This document shows, piece after piece, positions 34,666-43,014 of a stretch of 64,000 nt of DNA. Every line of letters begins with the position of its first letter. Position 1 is the first letter of the stretch. Under the pieces are notes generated by a model. It saw only the letters and a list, made by a program, of their open reading frames with translations, did not search any database and was not told the DNA's origin. The DNA comes from Chitinispirillaceae bacterium (GTDB lineage: Bacteria > Fibrobacterota > Chitinivibrionia > Chitinivibrionales > Chitinispirillaceae), in NCBI GenBank assembly GCA_016929415.1, contig JAFGIW010000157.1, positions 124,001 to 188,000 of the forward strand, given 5' to 3'. A program made the position numbers and the translations under genes.

Positions 34666-35165
34666 AAGAAGCTCCGTGAAAACCGGCTCATGTCGCAGTC
34701 CTTTGTCGTGAACTTTCGATATCACTGCGGGGTCTGCTTTATCCCCGAAGAACGGCTGTTCCATAATATAAATAGAAGCGTCCTCTATTTGAAAGACATC
34801 GCCGGCTTCCCGCCTGACCCGTTTCAGACGCTTGTCCGCCATATTCCCCGGCCGTTCATCGCCACGGCTTCCGCACTCCACGGTTCAGGCGGATTCTTCA
34901 ACGCGACCGATTTCCCGGTGGAATTTTTCCCGCAATATGAACCGGCTGCAGTGAAATTGCTACGCTTCGTCCGGCGTAAGCCTATGATAATACATTGTTA
35001 TTGTCTTTTTCAGATATTTATATTACTATGGAATATATTTGTATATCTGTTCAATACTTGGGTGCGGACAAGGACCTGTGTAAAAGTAAATAATTTTCCA
35101 GAATTCGATTATGGCTTTAAATAGAACCAAAATTCCTATCCACTACCACCATCACGGGAGAATAT
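34666..35165. other. 500-bp divergent intergenic region
   Basis: This separates the SprA-like lipoprotein gene from the giant TPR gene. It becomes AT-rich after about 34980. The open frames here look non-coding. GCTACGC and GCGTAAGC near 34958-34980 form an imperfect hairpin. I found no clean -35/-10 pair, although AT-rich stretches near 35010-35110 could hold a promoter for the TPR gene. Confidence 0.35.
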
Positions 35166-38100
35166 ATGGTTGAGACCGTAGTGCAATCGTTACGCAAGTC
35201 TGTTTTATGGATGCTTATCATAACAAATGGAGTTTTGTGGGCCGACGATAAACTCAACAACTTGATGAAGGATGGCAAATTCGCAAAGGCCGTCGAATAC
35301 ATCGACAAATCGCTGCCTCCGGCGAAGCGCACCGTGGAGATCTGGCTGCAGTATGCGGACGCTCTCGAGAAATCGGGGGCCGATAAACAAAAGGTATTGA
35401 AAGCGTTTGGCGAAGCACAGAAAGTGCAACCGAGCGACCCGCAGATATTTGCAACAATGGGAGAGTTCCATTTGCGCCATAAAAAGTATCAGGAAGCCAT
35501 TAAATATTTACAGAAATGGTATCTGCTCGAACGGAGTGCCAAGGCGGCCGAGGCAATGGCGACGTGCGCGATGCACCTTAAACAGTACGACAAGGCCCGG
35601 GACGCGGCCGAATCGGCGGTCATGCTCGACAGCAATGCAATCGAGTCCCGTAAAATTCTCAGTTTTCTTTACTTCAATAATAAGGAGTGGGCCGCCGCGG
35701 CGCAGCAGTTGGAAGCGATCGTCGTGAAAATCAAAGATGACGTCAGTTACTGGAAAAAGCTCGCACGCTGCTATGAAGAACTCAACAACCGCGAAAAACT
35801 GATTGTTGCCGTTGCGCGCATCGTCAATCTTGACAATAAAGATATCCGGTCGCGCAGCATCATGGTCGACTATTATCTTCAGAAAAAGGACCGTGCCGCC
35901 GCATTCTCGCTGCTGAAAGAGCTGGCCGTACTGACTCCCGACGATGCAAAAGTATTCAAAAATCTCTATCAGATCAGCCTGGAAAACAACCAGAAAAAAG
36001 ATGCCGTCCTGTATCTGCGTAATTTCCTGATACTTGATTCTTCCAACGCTGCCTCCTACAAAACGCTGGGCGATTTGCTCTATGAGCAGAAAAACCCGAA
36101 CGAGGCGCTGGACGCCTACCGGAAGGCATTGAAGCTGAATCCGTCCATCACGGGCATTTACCGTCCGTATATGGCCATACTTATTGAAAAAAAGCTTGAT
36201 GACGAAGCCCTCGCCGTCGCCCCGAAAGCAATCAGCGCCAATGAAATCGACGCGGCAACCTATGCCGCCGTCGGGAATATTTATAAAAAGAAGAAACGGT
36301 GCGGTAATGCGGTCGTTTATTACCAGAACGCTTTGAAAACCGACGTCAAAAACCTCGCCATCCTCTCGTCGCTCGCGGAATGTCAGGCTTCAATGGGGAA
36401 AACCAGCGAGGCGTTGCTCAATTACCAGCAGGTTGTCATGCTTAATCCCGATGCCACTGCCGAATACAAGCAGATCGGCGACCTTCTGATTTCGCAGAAA
36501 AAGACCGATGACGCCATGAATAATTATCGGAAGTACCTGGAAAAATCCCCGGCGGATGAAGGCATCGCAAGCATTGTCGGCCTGCATTACCATAGTAAAA
36601 AGCAATGCAGGGAAGCATTGCCGTACTTTGAGAAAATAAAAACCCCCCGGCTGCTGAACTTGTCACTCGTCACGAAGATCGGCGACTGTTATTTCCAGAC
36701 GGGGAACTATCAGAAAGCCGTCGAGTACCTCGCCAAGGCACGTTCACAGAATCCGTCTCCATCCGCCCTTCAGGAAATACTCAAACCGCTCGCCGTTTCT
36801 TATGAAAAAACCGGGTTGCCCTTCGAGGCCGCCAAAGCGTACGAGGCCTATGTCAAATTACCTGGAGTAAAGGATGCCGATGCCTCCTACAAGCAGGCGG
36901 CATTGCGTGAAAGCGCCGATCGTGCATCGGCCATAACCCTGTACCAGGCGAATACCGCCAATTTCCAGGAGGATGCGCGCAGTTTCACACGCTTGGGGAT
37001 TCTCCTGCTTGAAGAACCGAAACAAACGAAAAAAGCCATTGATATGCTGCAAAAAGCGTCGACCCTTGCTCCCACCGATACGCTTGTTGCACAGAAACTC
37101 TGTGATGCCTATCATTCGTCGGGCAACACCTCCAAGGAGCTTACCGCCTCCACAAAGCTTGCAGCTCTTCAGCCCGATAACCTTATTGCCAACCAGCGCG
37201 CAGGTTCAATCCTTTACAAAAAGAAACAATACGGCCAGGCCATTCCCTATCTTGAGAAAGTAACGGCCGCTCTGCCGAAGGACATTGATGCCGCGCTTAT
37301 GCTTGCCGATGCCCACTTGCAGACAAAAAATCCCCTCAAGGCCATGGACGTTTACGGCAGAGCAAAAGAACTCCAGCCTGATAATGTCAAGATCTGGCTG
37401 TCGCTGATTTCCGCAGCCGAGGCTGCCGGACAAAAAGAGAAAGCCGCCGAATTCAAAGGCGGTTTGGCGGCCCTGGACAAAAAAGTCGTCGCGAAAGACT
37501 CGAAGGCCGTAGATGCACGGTTGCGGTTGGCGGAATATCTGTTTGCCAAAAACGACCTTGACGCCTCGTTTCCTCTTTATAAAGAACTGGCCGAGTTGAC
37601 GCCGAACGACAAACAGGTGGTCTCCCGTCTTGTGGAGATCGCTCAGAAAAAAGGGAAAAACGCCGATGCTCTCGCGTATCTGAAGCAGTACGTCACACTT
37701 GACGCAAATAACGCGAAAGCGCATGTAAATCTCGGCAACCTATATTATGAGCAGAAACACTTCGACGGAGCCCTGGCTGAATACCGTTCGGCATTGAAGA
37801 TAGATTCTTCGCTTACCGGTTTCTTCCAGAAGTATGGAGAAATCGTCATAACGAAAAGCCTTGAAGACGAGGCGGTGACGGTACTCAATGCCGCGATCAG
37901 AAATAACGAAGCGAACCAGAAAATGTTCATTACGCTCGGGAAAATATATCAGAAGAGAAAACAATACCCTTCGGCAATCGCCATGTATAAAAAAGCTTCC
38001 AATAACGACCCGAAAAACCTGGCAGTGCTTTCAGCGCTCGGTGAATGCCAGGCGGCAAGCAACGATATCGCCAACGCCGTTGTTACTTACGAGCAGGTAG

Positions 38101-39620
38101 TGCTCCTCAATCCTCAGGCCAATGCTGAATACAAGGCATTGGGCGATCTGCAGATGCGGCAGAACAAAACGGACAACGCCATCAAGTCGTACCGAAAATA
38201 TCTTGAAAAATCGGTGCACGATGATACCATCGCCAGAACCGTCGGCATGCATATGTACGGCAAGAAGCAGTATGAAGATGCAATACGTTATCTTGAAATG
38301 GTGAAGAACGCTTCTTTATTCAATAGGGATTATCTGCTTGCATTGGGAGATTCCTATTATCAGATGAAAAATTGTCAGAAAGTCTGTGAGGTCTTTAGTC
38401 AACTGAATACGAAGAAGGCTTCGCAGGCGACACTCAAGAAAATTCTGCGCCCGCTAGGCGAATGTTACGAAAAAACGAACGATCCGGTAAAGGCCGCCGA
38501 GGCATACGGCGCCTATGCCGTCTTGCCGGGAGTGGCCGACGCTGATGCTTTCTATCTCAGGGCTTTTTTGAGGGAAAAGACCGATCCGAAGTCCGCCGAA
38601 GCGCTTTATCTTGCGAATATCAAGGCATATCCAAAGGACGCCCGGAGCTATGTACGGCTTGGAATGATGTACGCGGAGAATACCGCGACATTGTCAAAGG
38701 CCGTGGAACCGCTCAATCAGGCTTCCATGATCACTCCGAAGGACGTGTCGATTCTTCTTAAACTGGCACAGATCTGGAGTGCTCTGAAAAACGAAGACCG
38801 GGAGCTGGAAATGTACAACAAACTCCTTACCCAAGAACCTCAAAATCTCGATGCCAACCGGAGAGCGGGCACATTGCTTATGAAGAAAAAACAGTATTCA
38901 AAAGCGATTGAATCCCTGGAAATCGTCCGGGTCACCAACCCTCAGGATGCGGAAATCATGCTGATGCTTTCGGAAGGCTACCTTAAAACCAATCGAAAGG
39001 ACAAGGGCGTTGAACTTCTGGCTAAAGTGCAAACCATGCGAAAGGAGAATCCGGAACTGATGTTCCAACTCTATTCAATTTACAAGGAGCTGGGGAAGAA
39101 CGCCGAAGCCGAAAATATGATAAAGCAGCTTATCGCACTAAAAAAGGAGAACAAGTACCGGATCCTGCATGCAAATGATCTGATAGAGCAAAAACGGTAC
39201 GATGAAGCCAAATTTTTCACTGATGAGATAATCAAATCCGATCCCATGAACCTCGACGGTCTCATGCTGTCTGGCAGGATTCTTACTTTCCAAAAAAAAT
39301 ATGATAATGCAATCGAGTCCTTTAAAATGGCCTCTTATGTAAATGCAAACTACGCTCCGGCCCACTATGAACGGGGCGAAATCTACCGAAGACAGAATCT
39401 TTTCGACCGTGCCGAATCGTTCTATGCAAAAGCGTTGAAGGCTGATCCGAAATTCGGCTTGGCCGAGCTGGGTCTGGCCCGCATTTACAAGGCTCAAAAC
39501 AATGTTGCCGAGTATGCAAGCCATTTAAACAAGGCGAAGTCACTGGATCCTGAAAACAGGGAGATCATGGCCGAAGTAAAAGAAAAAGAGCCCGCGGCTT
39601 CGCCGAAGCCGAAACCGTAG
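35166..39620 (+). CDS. 1484-residue secreted TPR protein with internal duplication
   Basis: A signal peptide (about 1-26, ending VLWADD) is followed almost entirely by TPR units and ends in a Lys/Pro tail (EKEPAASPKPKP). The protein is built of two tandem copies of a block of about 550 residues: roughly 191-738 and 739-1290. They align unit by unit (YEQKNPNEALDAYRKALKLN with YEQKHFDGALAEYRSALKID; NNYRKYLEKSPAD with KSYRKYLEKSVHD; VKLPGVKDADA with AVLPGVADADA). A further set of TPRs closes the chain. It is probably periplasmic and acts as a large scaffold. GGGAG precedes ATG 35166. Confidence 0.87.
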   Translation: MVETVVQSLRKSVLWMLIITNGVLWADDKLNNLMKDGKFAKAVEYIDKSLPPAKRTVEIWLQYADALEKSGADKQKVLKAFGEAQKVQPSDPQIFATMGEFHLRHKKYQEAIKYLQKWYLLERSAKAAEAMATCAMHLKQYDKARDAAESAVMLDSNAIESRKILSFLYFNNKEWAAAAQQLEAIVVKIKDDVSYWKKLARCYEELNNREKLIVAVARIVNLDNKDIRSRSIMVDYYLQKKDRAAAFSLLKELAVLTPDDAKVFKNLYQISLENNQKKDAVLYLRNFLILDSSNAASYKTLGDLLYEQKNPNEALDAYRKALKLNPSITGIYRPYMAILIEKKLDDEALAVAPKAISANEIDAATYAAVGNIYKKKKRCGNAVVYYQNALKTDVKNLAILSSLAECQASMGKTSEALLNYQQVVMLNPDATAEYKQIGDLLISQKKTDDAMNNYRKYLEKSPADEGIASIVGLHYHSKKQCREALPYFEKIKTPRLLNLSLVTKIGDCYFQTGNYQKAVEYLAKARSQNPSPSALQEILKPLAVSYEKTGLPFEAAKAYEAYVKLPGVKDADASYKQAALRESADRASAITLYQANTANFQEDARSFTRLGILLLEEPKQTKKAIDMLQKASTLAPTDTLVAQKLCDAYHSSGNTSKELTASTKLAALQPDNLIANQRAGSILYKKKQYGQAIPYLEKVTAALPKDIDAALMLADAHLQTKNPLKAMDVYGRAKELQPDNVKIWLSLISAAEAAGQKEKAAEFKGGLAALDKKVVAKDSKAVDARLRLAEYLFAKNDLDASFPLYKELAELTPNDKQVVSRLVEIAQKKGKNADALAYLKQYVTLDANNAKAHVNLGNLYYEQKHFDGALAEYRSALKIDSSLTGFFQKYGEIVITKSLEDEAVTVLNAAIRNNEANQKMFITLGKIYQKRKQYPSAIAMYKKASNNDPKNLAVLSALGECQAASNDIANAVVTYEQVVLLNPQANAEYKALGDLQMRQNKTDNAIKSYRKYLEKSVHDDTIARTVGMHMYGKKQYEDAIRYLEMVKNASLFNRDYLLALGDSYYQMKNCQKVCEVFSQLNTKKASQATLKKILRPLGECYEKTNDPVKAAEAYGAYAVLPGVADADAFYLRAFLREKTDPKSAEALYLANIKAYPKDARSYVRLGMMYAENTATLSKAVEPLNQASMITPKDVSILLKLAQIWSALKNEDRELEMYNKLLTQEPQNLDANRRAGTLLMKKKQYSKAIESLEIVRVTNPQDAEIMLMLSEGYLKTNRKDKGVELLAKVQTMRKENPELMFQLYSIYKELGKNAEAENMIKQLIALKKENKYRILHANDLIEQKRYDEAKFFTDEIIKSDPMNLDGLMLSGRILTFQKKYDNAIESFKMASYVNANYAPAHYERGEIYRRQNLFDRAESFYAKALKADPKFGLAELGLARIYKAQNNVAEYASHLNKAKSLDPENREIMAEVKEKEPAASPKPKP
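35736..39036 (+). repeat. Tandem intragenic duplication of about 1.65 kb
   Basis: Protein alignment by eye shows that 35736-37379 and 37380-39036 encode the same series of TPR units with an offset of 548 to 555 residues. The nucleotide sequences have diverged strongly, so the duplication is old. Confidence 0.8.
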
Positions 39621-40062
39621 AATCGGTTTCTCGCTCAAATGACAGGAGCCCGCGGCAATAGCTGCAAAGGGGGGGGGGCTCTCTTCAGTGAAACTGCTAT
39701 GGGTATCGTCATCGAAACAACCGGCGCCCCGCAACACTCCTCTTTCCCGGCACAGCCTCCTTTACCCGATGTGCACAACACCTTTTTTTCATATTCCGAA
39801 GCCATACTCTTTGATTTCGATAGCGATTATTTCCCCTGATGGGCCCCGGTTGCGACCGGAAACGGATACCGCAACAATTCGATTGATGGAAAAATGTTGC
39901 GATTATGGCCGTGAAAAGTTTAAACGGCCGGTGGTTCCTTGGGTATTATTACTTTAGACGCTGCTTACATTCGGGTGCCTCCGGACGGCAAGAGGGAAAG
40001 GGGGTGATTGTTTTCGGCAGGTACATGATCGCCCGGATCAGGATTGAAGTGAAAAGGAGAGA
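39621..40062. other. Intergenic region after the TPR gene
   Basis: GAAACCG and CGGTTTC (39611-39630) form a stem around the TPR stop codon without a T-run. A G10 run lies at 39669-39678. No gene is supported; the frames present lack ribosome-binding sites and family patterns. Confidence 0.4.
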
Positions 40063-40134
40063 AGTGGAAGTTTTACATTAGGCCCGATTGTATGGTTGGT
40101 ATAATATAATGCTGATAAAGCAGTGGAAGTTTTA
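40063..40134 (+). repeat. 13-bp direct repeats flanking a strong -10
   Basis: AGTGGAAGTTTTA occurs at 40063-40075 and at 40122-40134, 59 bp apart. One copy is upstream and the other downstream of the TGGTATAAT element at 40097-40105. Such a pair could be a two-site operator. Confidence 0.65.
40097..40105 (+). promoter_or_regulatory. Extended -10 promoter of candidate small RNA
   Basis: TGGTATAAT is a perfect extended -10 element; a second TATAAT overlaps it at 40105-40110. No good -35 is present, which extended -10 promoters do not require. Transcription would start near 40112, to the right and away from the TPR gene. Confidence 0.55.
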
Positions 40135-40229
40135 GGTAAAATTATAGAAAAATGCACCACACCGGTGCGAGTTAATCCCCAAGCCGGTTTTCGCCGTCTC
40201 CCCGGGGGGTATGGCGAAGCCGGTTTTTT
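40112..40229 (+). ncRNA. Candidate small RNA of about 118 nt
   Basis: The region lies between the promoter at 40097-40105 and the terminator at 40184-40229 and holds no credible reading frame. A 5-bp hairpin (GCACC 40154-40158 with GGTGC 40164-40168) precedes the terminator stem. The + strand transcript would face the 3' end of corA. I do not recognise a known RNA family. Confidence 0.4.
40184..40229 (+). terminator. Rho-independent terminator
   Basis: CCGG (40184-40187) and TTCGCC (40190-40195) pair with GGCGAA (40213-40218) and CCGG (40220-40223), with further CCCC/GGGG pairing in the loop and T6 at 40224-40229. It points along the plus strand, where no protein gene ends nearby. Confidence 0.75.
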
Positions 40230-40259
40230 GTATGCCCCTTTCCAACGGAAGGTTTCGTT

Positions 40260-41321
40260 TTACCACCACTTCTTTTTCTTGAAAAACAGAAGAAATGCCA
40301 CGACGAAGAGGACCATGACGCCAAGCAGTGCCGGATATCCCCACCATTGATCGAGTTCCGGCATGTATTTAAAATTCATTCCGTAAATGCCGGCAAGAAA
40401 GCCCAACGGGATGAACACGGTTGAGATCATGGTAAGCACTTTCATGATCTCGTTCATTTTGTTACTCACGGAAGAAAGGTATATGTCAAGAAGACCCGAC
40501 AGCGTGTCGCGGAAGATTTCGAGTGTTTCGATGACCTTTATCGTGTGGTCGTAGAGGTCGCGGATATAGGGATTGATATTCGGCCTGATCAAATCGCTTT
40601 CGGAACGGAGCATGGTGCTTACGACGTCGCGCAGGAGCCAGATCGACCGGCGCAGCATGGTGACTTTAGTACGTAATTTATGTATTTTAAATGAGGTCGC
40701 GGGGATCGGTTGTTCGAGAACCTCGTCTTCCATTTTTTCGATTTCCTCTCCCAGCCGGTCCATGGCGTTGAAATAATTGTCGACAATCGCATCCATCAGG
40801 GAGTAAACGAGATAATCGGCCGGTTCTTTCCGGGTGCGCCCCACGCCACGGCGTAGCCGTTCGCGGACGGGATTGAAGACGTCACCCGGCTTTTCCTGAA
40901 TGGAGATGACAATGTCATGCAGCAGGAGAAGGCTCACCTGTTCCGCCTCCAGGTCATTCTCCGTATCATCCCAGAAGATCATCTTCAGTACGATATAGAA
41001 ATAACGTTCGTGGTCTTCCACCTTTGGAAACTGGTCGATCGTCATGATGTCTTCGAGGGTGAGATTGTGGATGCCCAGTTCCGTGCCGATCCGCTCGAAC
41101 AGATGCGCATCCGAAAGTCCGTCGATGTTGAGCCAGGAAATCGTTGTCGCCTTTTTCAGCGCTGCGAAATCGATATCATCAGGATGGCTTTCAGAACAGC
41201 TGTTTTCATTGAACTCGAACGACCATAGGGCGACGGGTTCTTTTTTCGGCATTTCAATGGGAACAATACTTCCCGGCGGCAGTCCGGACTTTTTGGGATG
41301 GATCCGGGAGGTGAGCTTCAT
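40260..41321 (-). CDS. corA: CorA magnesium/cobalt transporter
   Basis: The 353-residue protein has the long cytoplasmic helical domain of CorA and two C-terminal membrane helices joined by the signature YGMNF with the loop KYMPELDQWWGYP after it, which forms the selectivity mouth of the pentameric channel. The basic tail KKKKWW is also usual. AGGAG lies ten bases before ATG 41321. It is divergent from proS with 149 bases between them that carry nested inverted repeats. Confidence 0.93.
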   Translation of the reverse strand: MKLTSRIHPKKSGLPPGSIVPIEMPKKEPVALWSFEFNENSCSESHPDDIDFAALKKATTISWLNIDGLSDAHLFERIGTELGIHNLTLEDIMTIDQFPKVEDHERYFYIVLKMIFWDDTENDLEAEQVSLLLLHDIVISIQEKPGDVFNPVRERLRRGVGRTRKEPADYLVYSLMDAIVDNYFNAMDRLGEEIEKMEDEVLEQPIPATSFKIHKLRTKVTMLRRSIWLLRDVVSTMLRSESDLIRPNINPYIRDLYDHTIKVIETLEIFRDTLSGLLDIYLSSVSNKMNEIMKVLTMISTVFIPLGFLAGIYGMNFKYMPELDQWWGYPALLGVMVLFVVAFLLFFKKKKWW

Positions 41322-41346
41322 AGTTGGAAAACTCCTGAAATAATAT

Positions 41347-41448
41347 TTTCAGACAATAAAGATACGTTATATAGGCAGAGGAATCCAATTCCTCGTAAAA
41401 ATCCTGAAAATTCACCTCTAATAATTTATATTCCATAGTTGTCTGAAA
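41347..41448. promoter_or_regulatory. Inverted repeats in the corA-proS intergenic region
   Basis: TTTCAGACAA (41347-41356) is perfectly repeated in inverse as TTGTCTGAAA (41439-41448), 82 bases apart and near each gene's start. Between them GAGGAAT-CCA-ATTCCTC (41378-41394) is a perfect 7-bp palindrome with a 3-base centre. The arrangement suggests shared control of the two divergent genes. Confidence 0.5.
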
Positions 41449-41470
41449 TTAAGTCTTATGAAAGGATCGT

Positions 41471-42994
41471 ATGACGCCGCAGCAGAGAACAGCAATCACG
41501 CCTACCCGCGCGGAAGATTATCCTGAATGGTATCAACAGGTCATAAAGGCCGCCGATTTGGCGGAAAATTCTCCGGTTCGCGGCTGTATGGTCATAAAAC
41601 CGTGGGGATACCAACTCTGGGAAAACATCCAGCGTGTCCTTGACAATAAATTCAAGGCGACCGGGCACCAGAACGCTTATTTTCCCCTGTTCATTCCGAA
41701 GAGTTTTCTCGAAAAAGAGGCGGCCCATGTCGAGGGGTTTGCGAAAGAGTGTGCGGTCGTAACTCACCACCGTCTGGAAGCCGGGTCCGACGGAAAGCTG
41801 GTGCCGGTTGGTGAACTGGAGGAACCGCTTGTCGTACGGCCGACCTCGGAGACGATCATCGGGGCGATGTTTGCGAAATGGGTGCAGTCGTACCGCGATC
41901 TTCCGCTGCTTATTAATCAATGGGCCAACGTCGTACGGTGGGAGATGCGTACACGCCTTTTTCTGCGTACCACCGAGTTTCTGTGGCAGGAAGGGCATAC
42001 CGTTCATGCGACGGAAGAGGATGCACGGAGAGAGGCTTCGCTCATGCTCGATACGTACGCCGATTTCGCGGAAAACTATATGGCGATGCCGGTTATCAAG
42101 GGCGAAAAAACCGAAAGCGAACGGTTCCCCGGCGCCGTCGCGACCTGGTGCATCGAGGCGATGATGCAGGACCGCAAAGCGCTGCAGGCCGGCACCTCCC
42201 ATTTTCTCGGTCAGAATTTTTCCCGCGCCTCGGAAATCAAGTTTCTCGATGCGGCCGGCAGGGAGGTGTTTGCGTGGACCACATCGTGGGGGGTTTCCAC
42301 CCGGCTTATCGGCGGAATGATTATGACCCACGGCGATGATGACGGCATGATCATGCCTCCGCGGCTTGCACCGGCGCATATCGTTATTATGCCGGTGGTG
42401 CACGGTGACGGGAGTGCGGGCGCCGTTATTGACTATTGTAACAGCCTCGCTGCACAGTTGCGCACGTGCACGTATTTCGGACGTGCCCTTGAGGTGATCG
42501 TGGATACCCGCGAAGGCAGGGGGGGGGAAAAGGTCTGGTCGTGGATCAAGAAAGGGGTGCCGGTCTACTGTGAAATCGGACAACGCGACATCGCGGCGAA
42601 TGCGGTGTTCGTCGGCCGGCGTGATAAGAGCCGCAGAGAACGGTTTACCGTGCAGCGAGACGAGTTCGTCGCCACCATCACGCAGCTGCTCGACGATATC
42701 CAGCACGGCCTGTTCGAGCGCGCACGCACCTACCGCGACCGGCACACACGCGTCATCGATTCGAAAAAAGAGTTCTACGATTTTTTCACTCCGGCAAACA
42801 GAGAAAAACAGGAGATGCACGGCGGTTTTGCCCTCTGCCACTGGAACGGATTCCATGCGGTAGAGGAAATCGTCAAGAATGAACTGAACGTTACGATCCG
42901 CTGCATCCCGCTCGAAGGCGCTATGGAGGAAGGACCGTGCATTATCACCGGTGAACCGTCGAAACGACGGGTCATCTTCGCCAAGTCGTATTAA
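41471..42994 (+). CDS. proS: Prolyl-tRNA synthetase, archaeal/eukaryal type
   Basis: The 507-residue class II synthetase lacks the editing insertion of the usual bacterial form and matches the archaeal/eukaryal-like type found in some bacteria. GCMVIKPWGYQLWENIQ leads motif 1, motif 2 is RLFLRTTEFLWQEGHT, and STRLIGGMIMTHGDDDG is motif 3. It ends with Tyr, as in this type (FAKSY). AAAGGA precedes ATG 41471. A G9 run inside the gene at 42529-42537 encodes Arg-Gly-Gly and could be prone to slippage. Confidence 0.93.
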   Translation: MTPQQRTAITPTRAEDYPEWYQQVIKAADLAENSPVRGCMVIKPWGYQLWENIQRVLDNKFKATGHQNAYFPLFIPKSFLEKEAAHVEGFAKECAVVTHHRLEAGSDGKLVPVGELEEPLVVRPTSETIIGAMFAKWVQSYRDLPLLINQWANVVRWEMRTRLFLRTTEFLWQEGHTVHATEEDARREASLMLDTYADFAENYMAMPVIKGEKTESERFPGAVATWCIEAMMQDRKALQAGTSHFLGQNFSRASEIKFLDAAGREVFAWTTSWGVSTRLIGGMIMTHGDDDGMIMPPRLAPAHIVIMPVVHGDGSAGAVIDYCNSLAAQLRTCTYFGRALEVIVDTREGRGGEKVWSWIKKGVPVYCEIGQRDIAANAVFVGRRDKSRRERFTVQRDEFVATITQLLDDIQHGLFERARTYRDRHTRVIDSKKEFYDFFTPANREKQEMHGGFALCHWNGFHAVEEIVKNELNVTIRCIPLEGAMEEGPCIITGEPSKRRVIFAKSY

Positions 42995-43014
42995 GCAAGG
43001 CATTATCGGGATTC

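Noticed and set aside
34690-35124. Plus-strand open frame of 144 codons before the giant TPR gene
   Set aside because: Its first part lies in the upstream antisense region of the lipoprotein gene and its composition changes midway; no ribosome-binding site or family pattern.
40184-40229. A c-di-GMP (GEMM) riboswitch at the hairpin before corA
   Set aside because: A few bases look similar (ATGGC...GCCGG), but the conserved core is missing and corA is on the other strand.
41456-43003. Minus-strand open frame of 515 codons opposite proS
   Set aside because: It is antisense to a clear class II synthetase with all three motifs. Its His/Arg-rich product has no recognisable domain.
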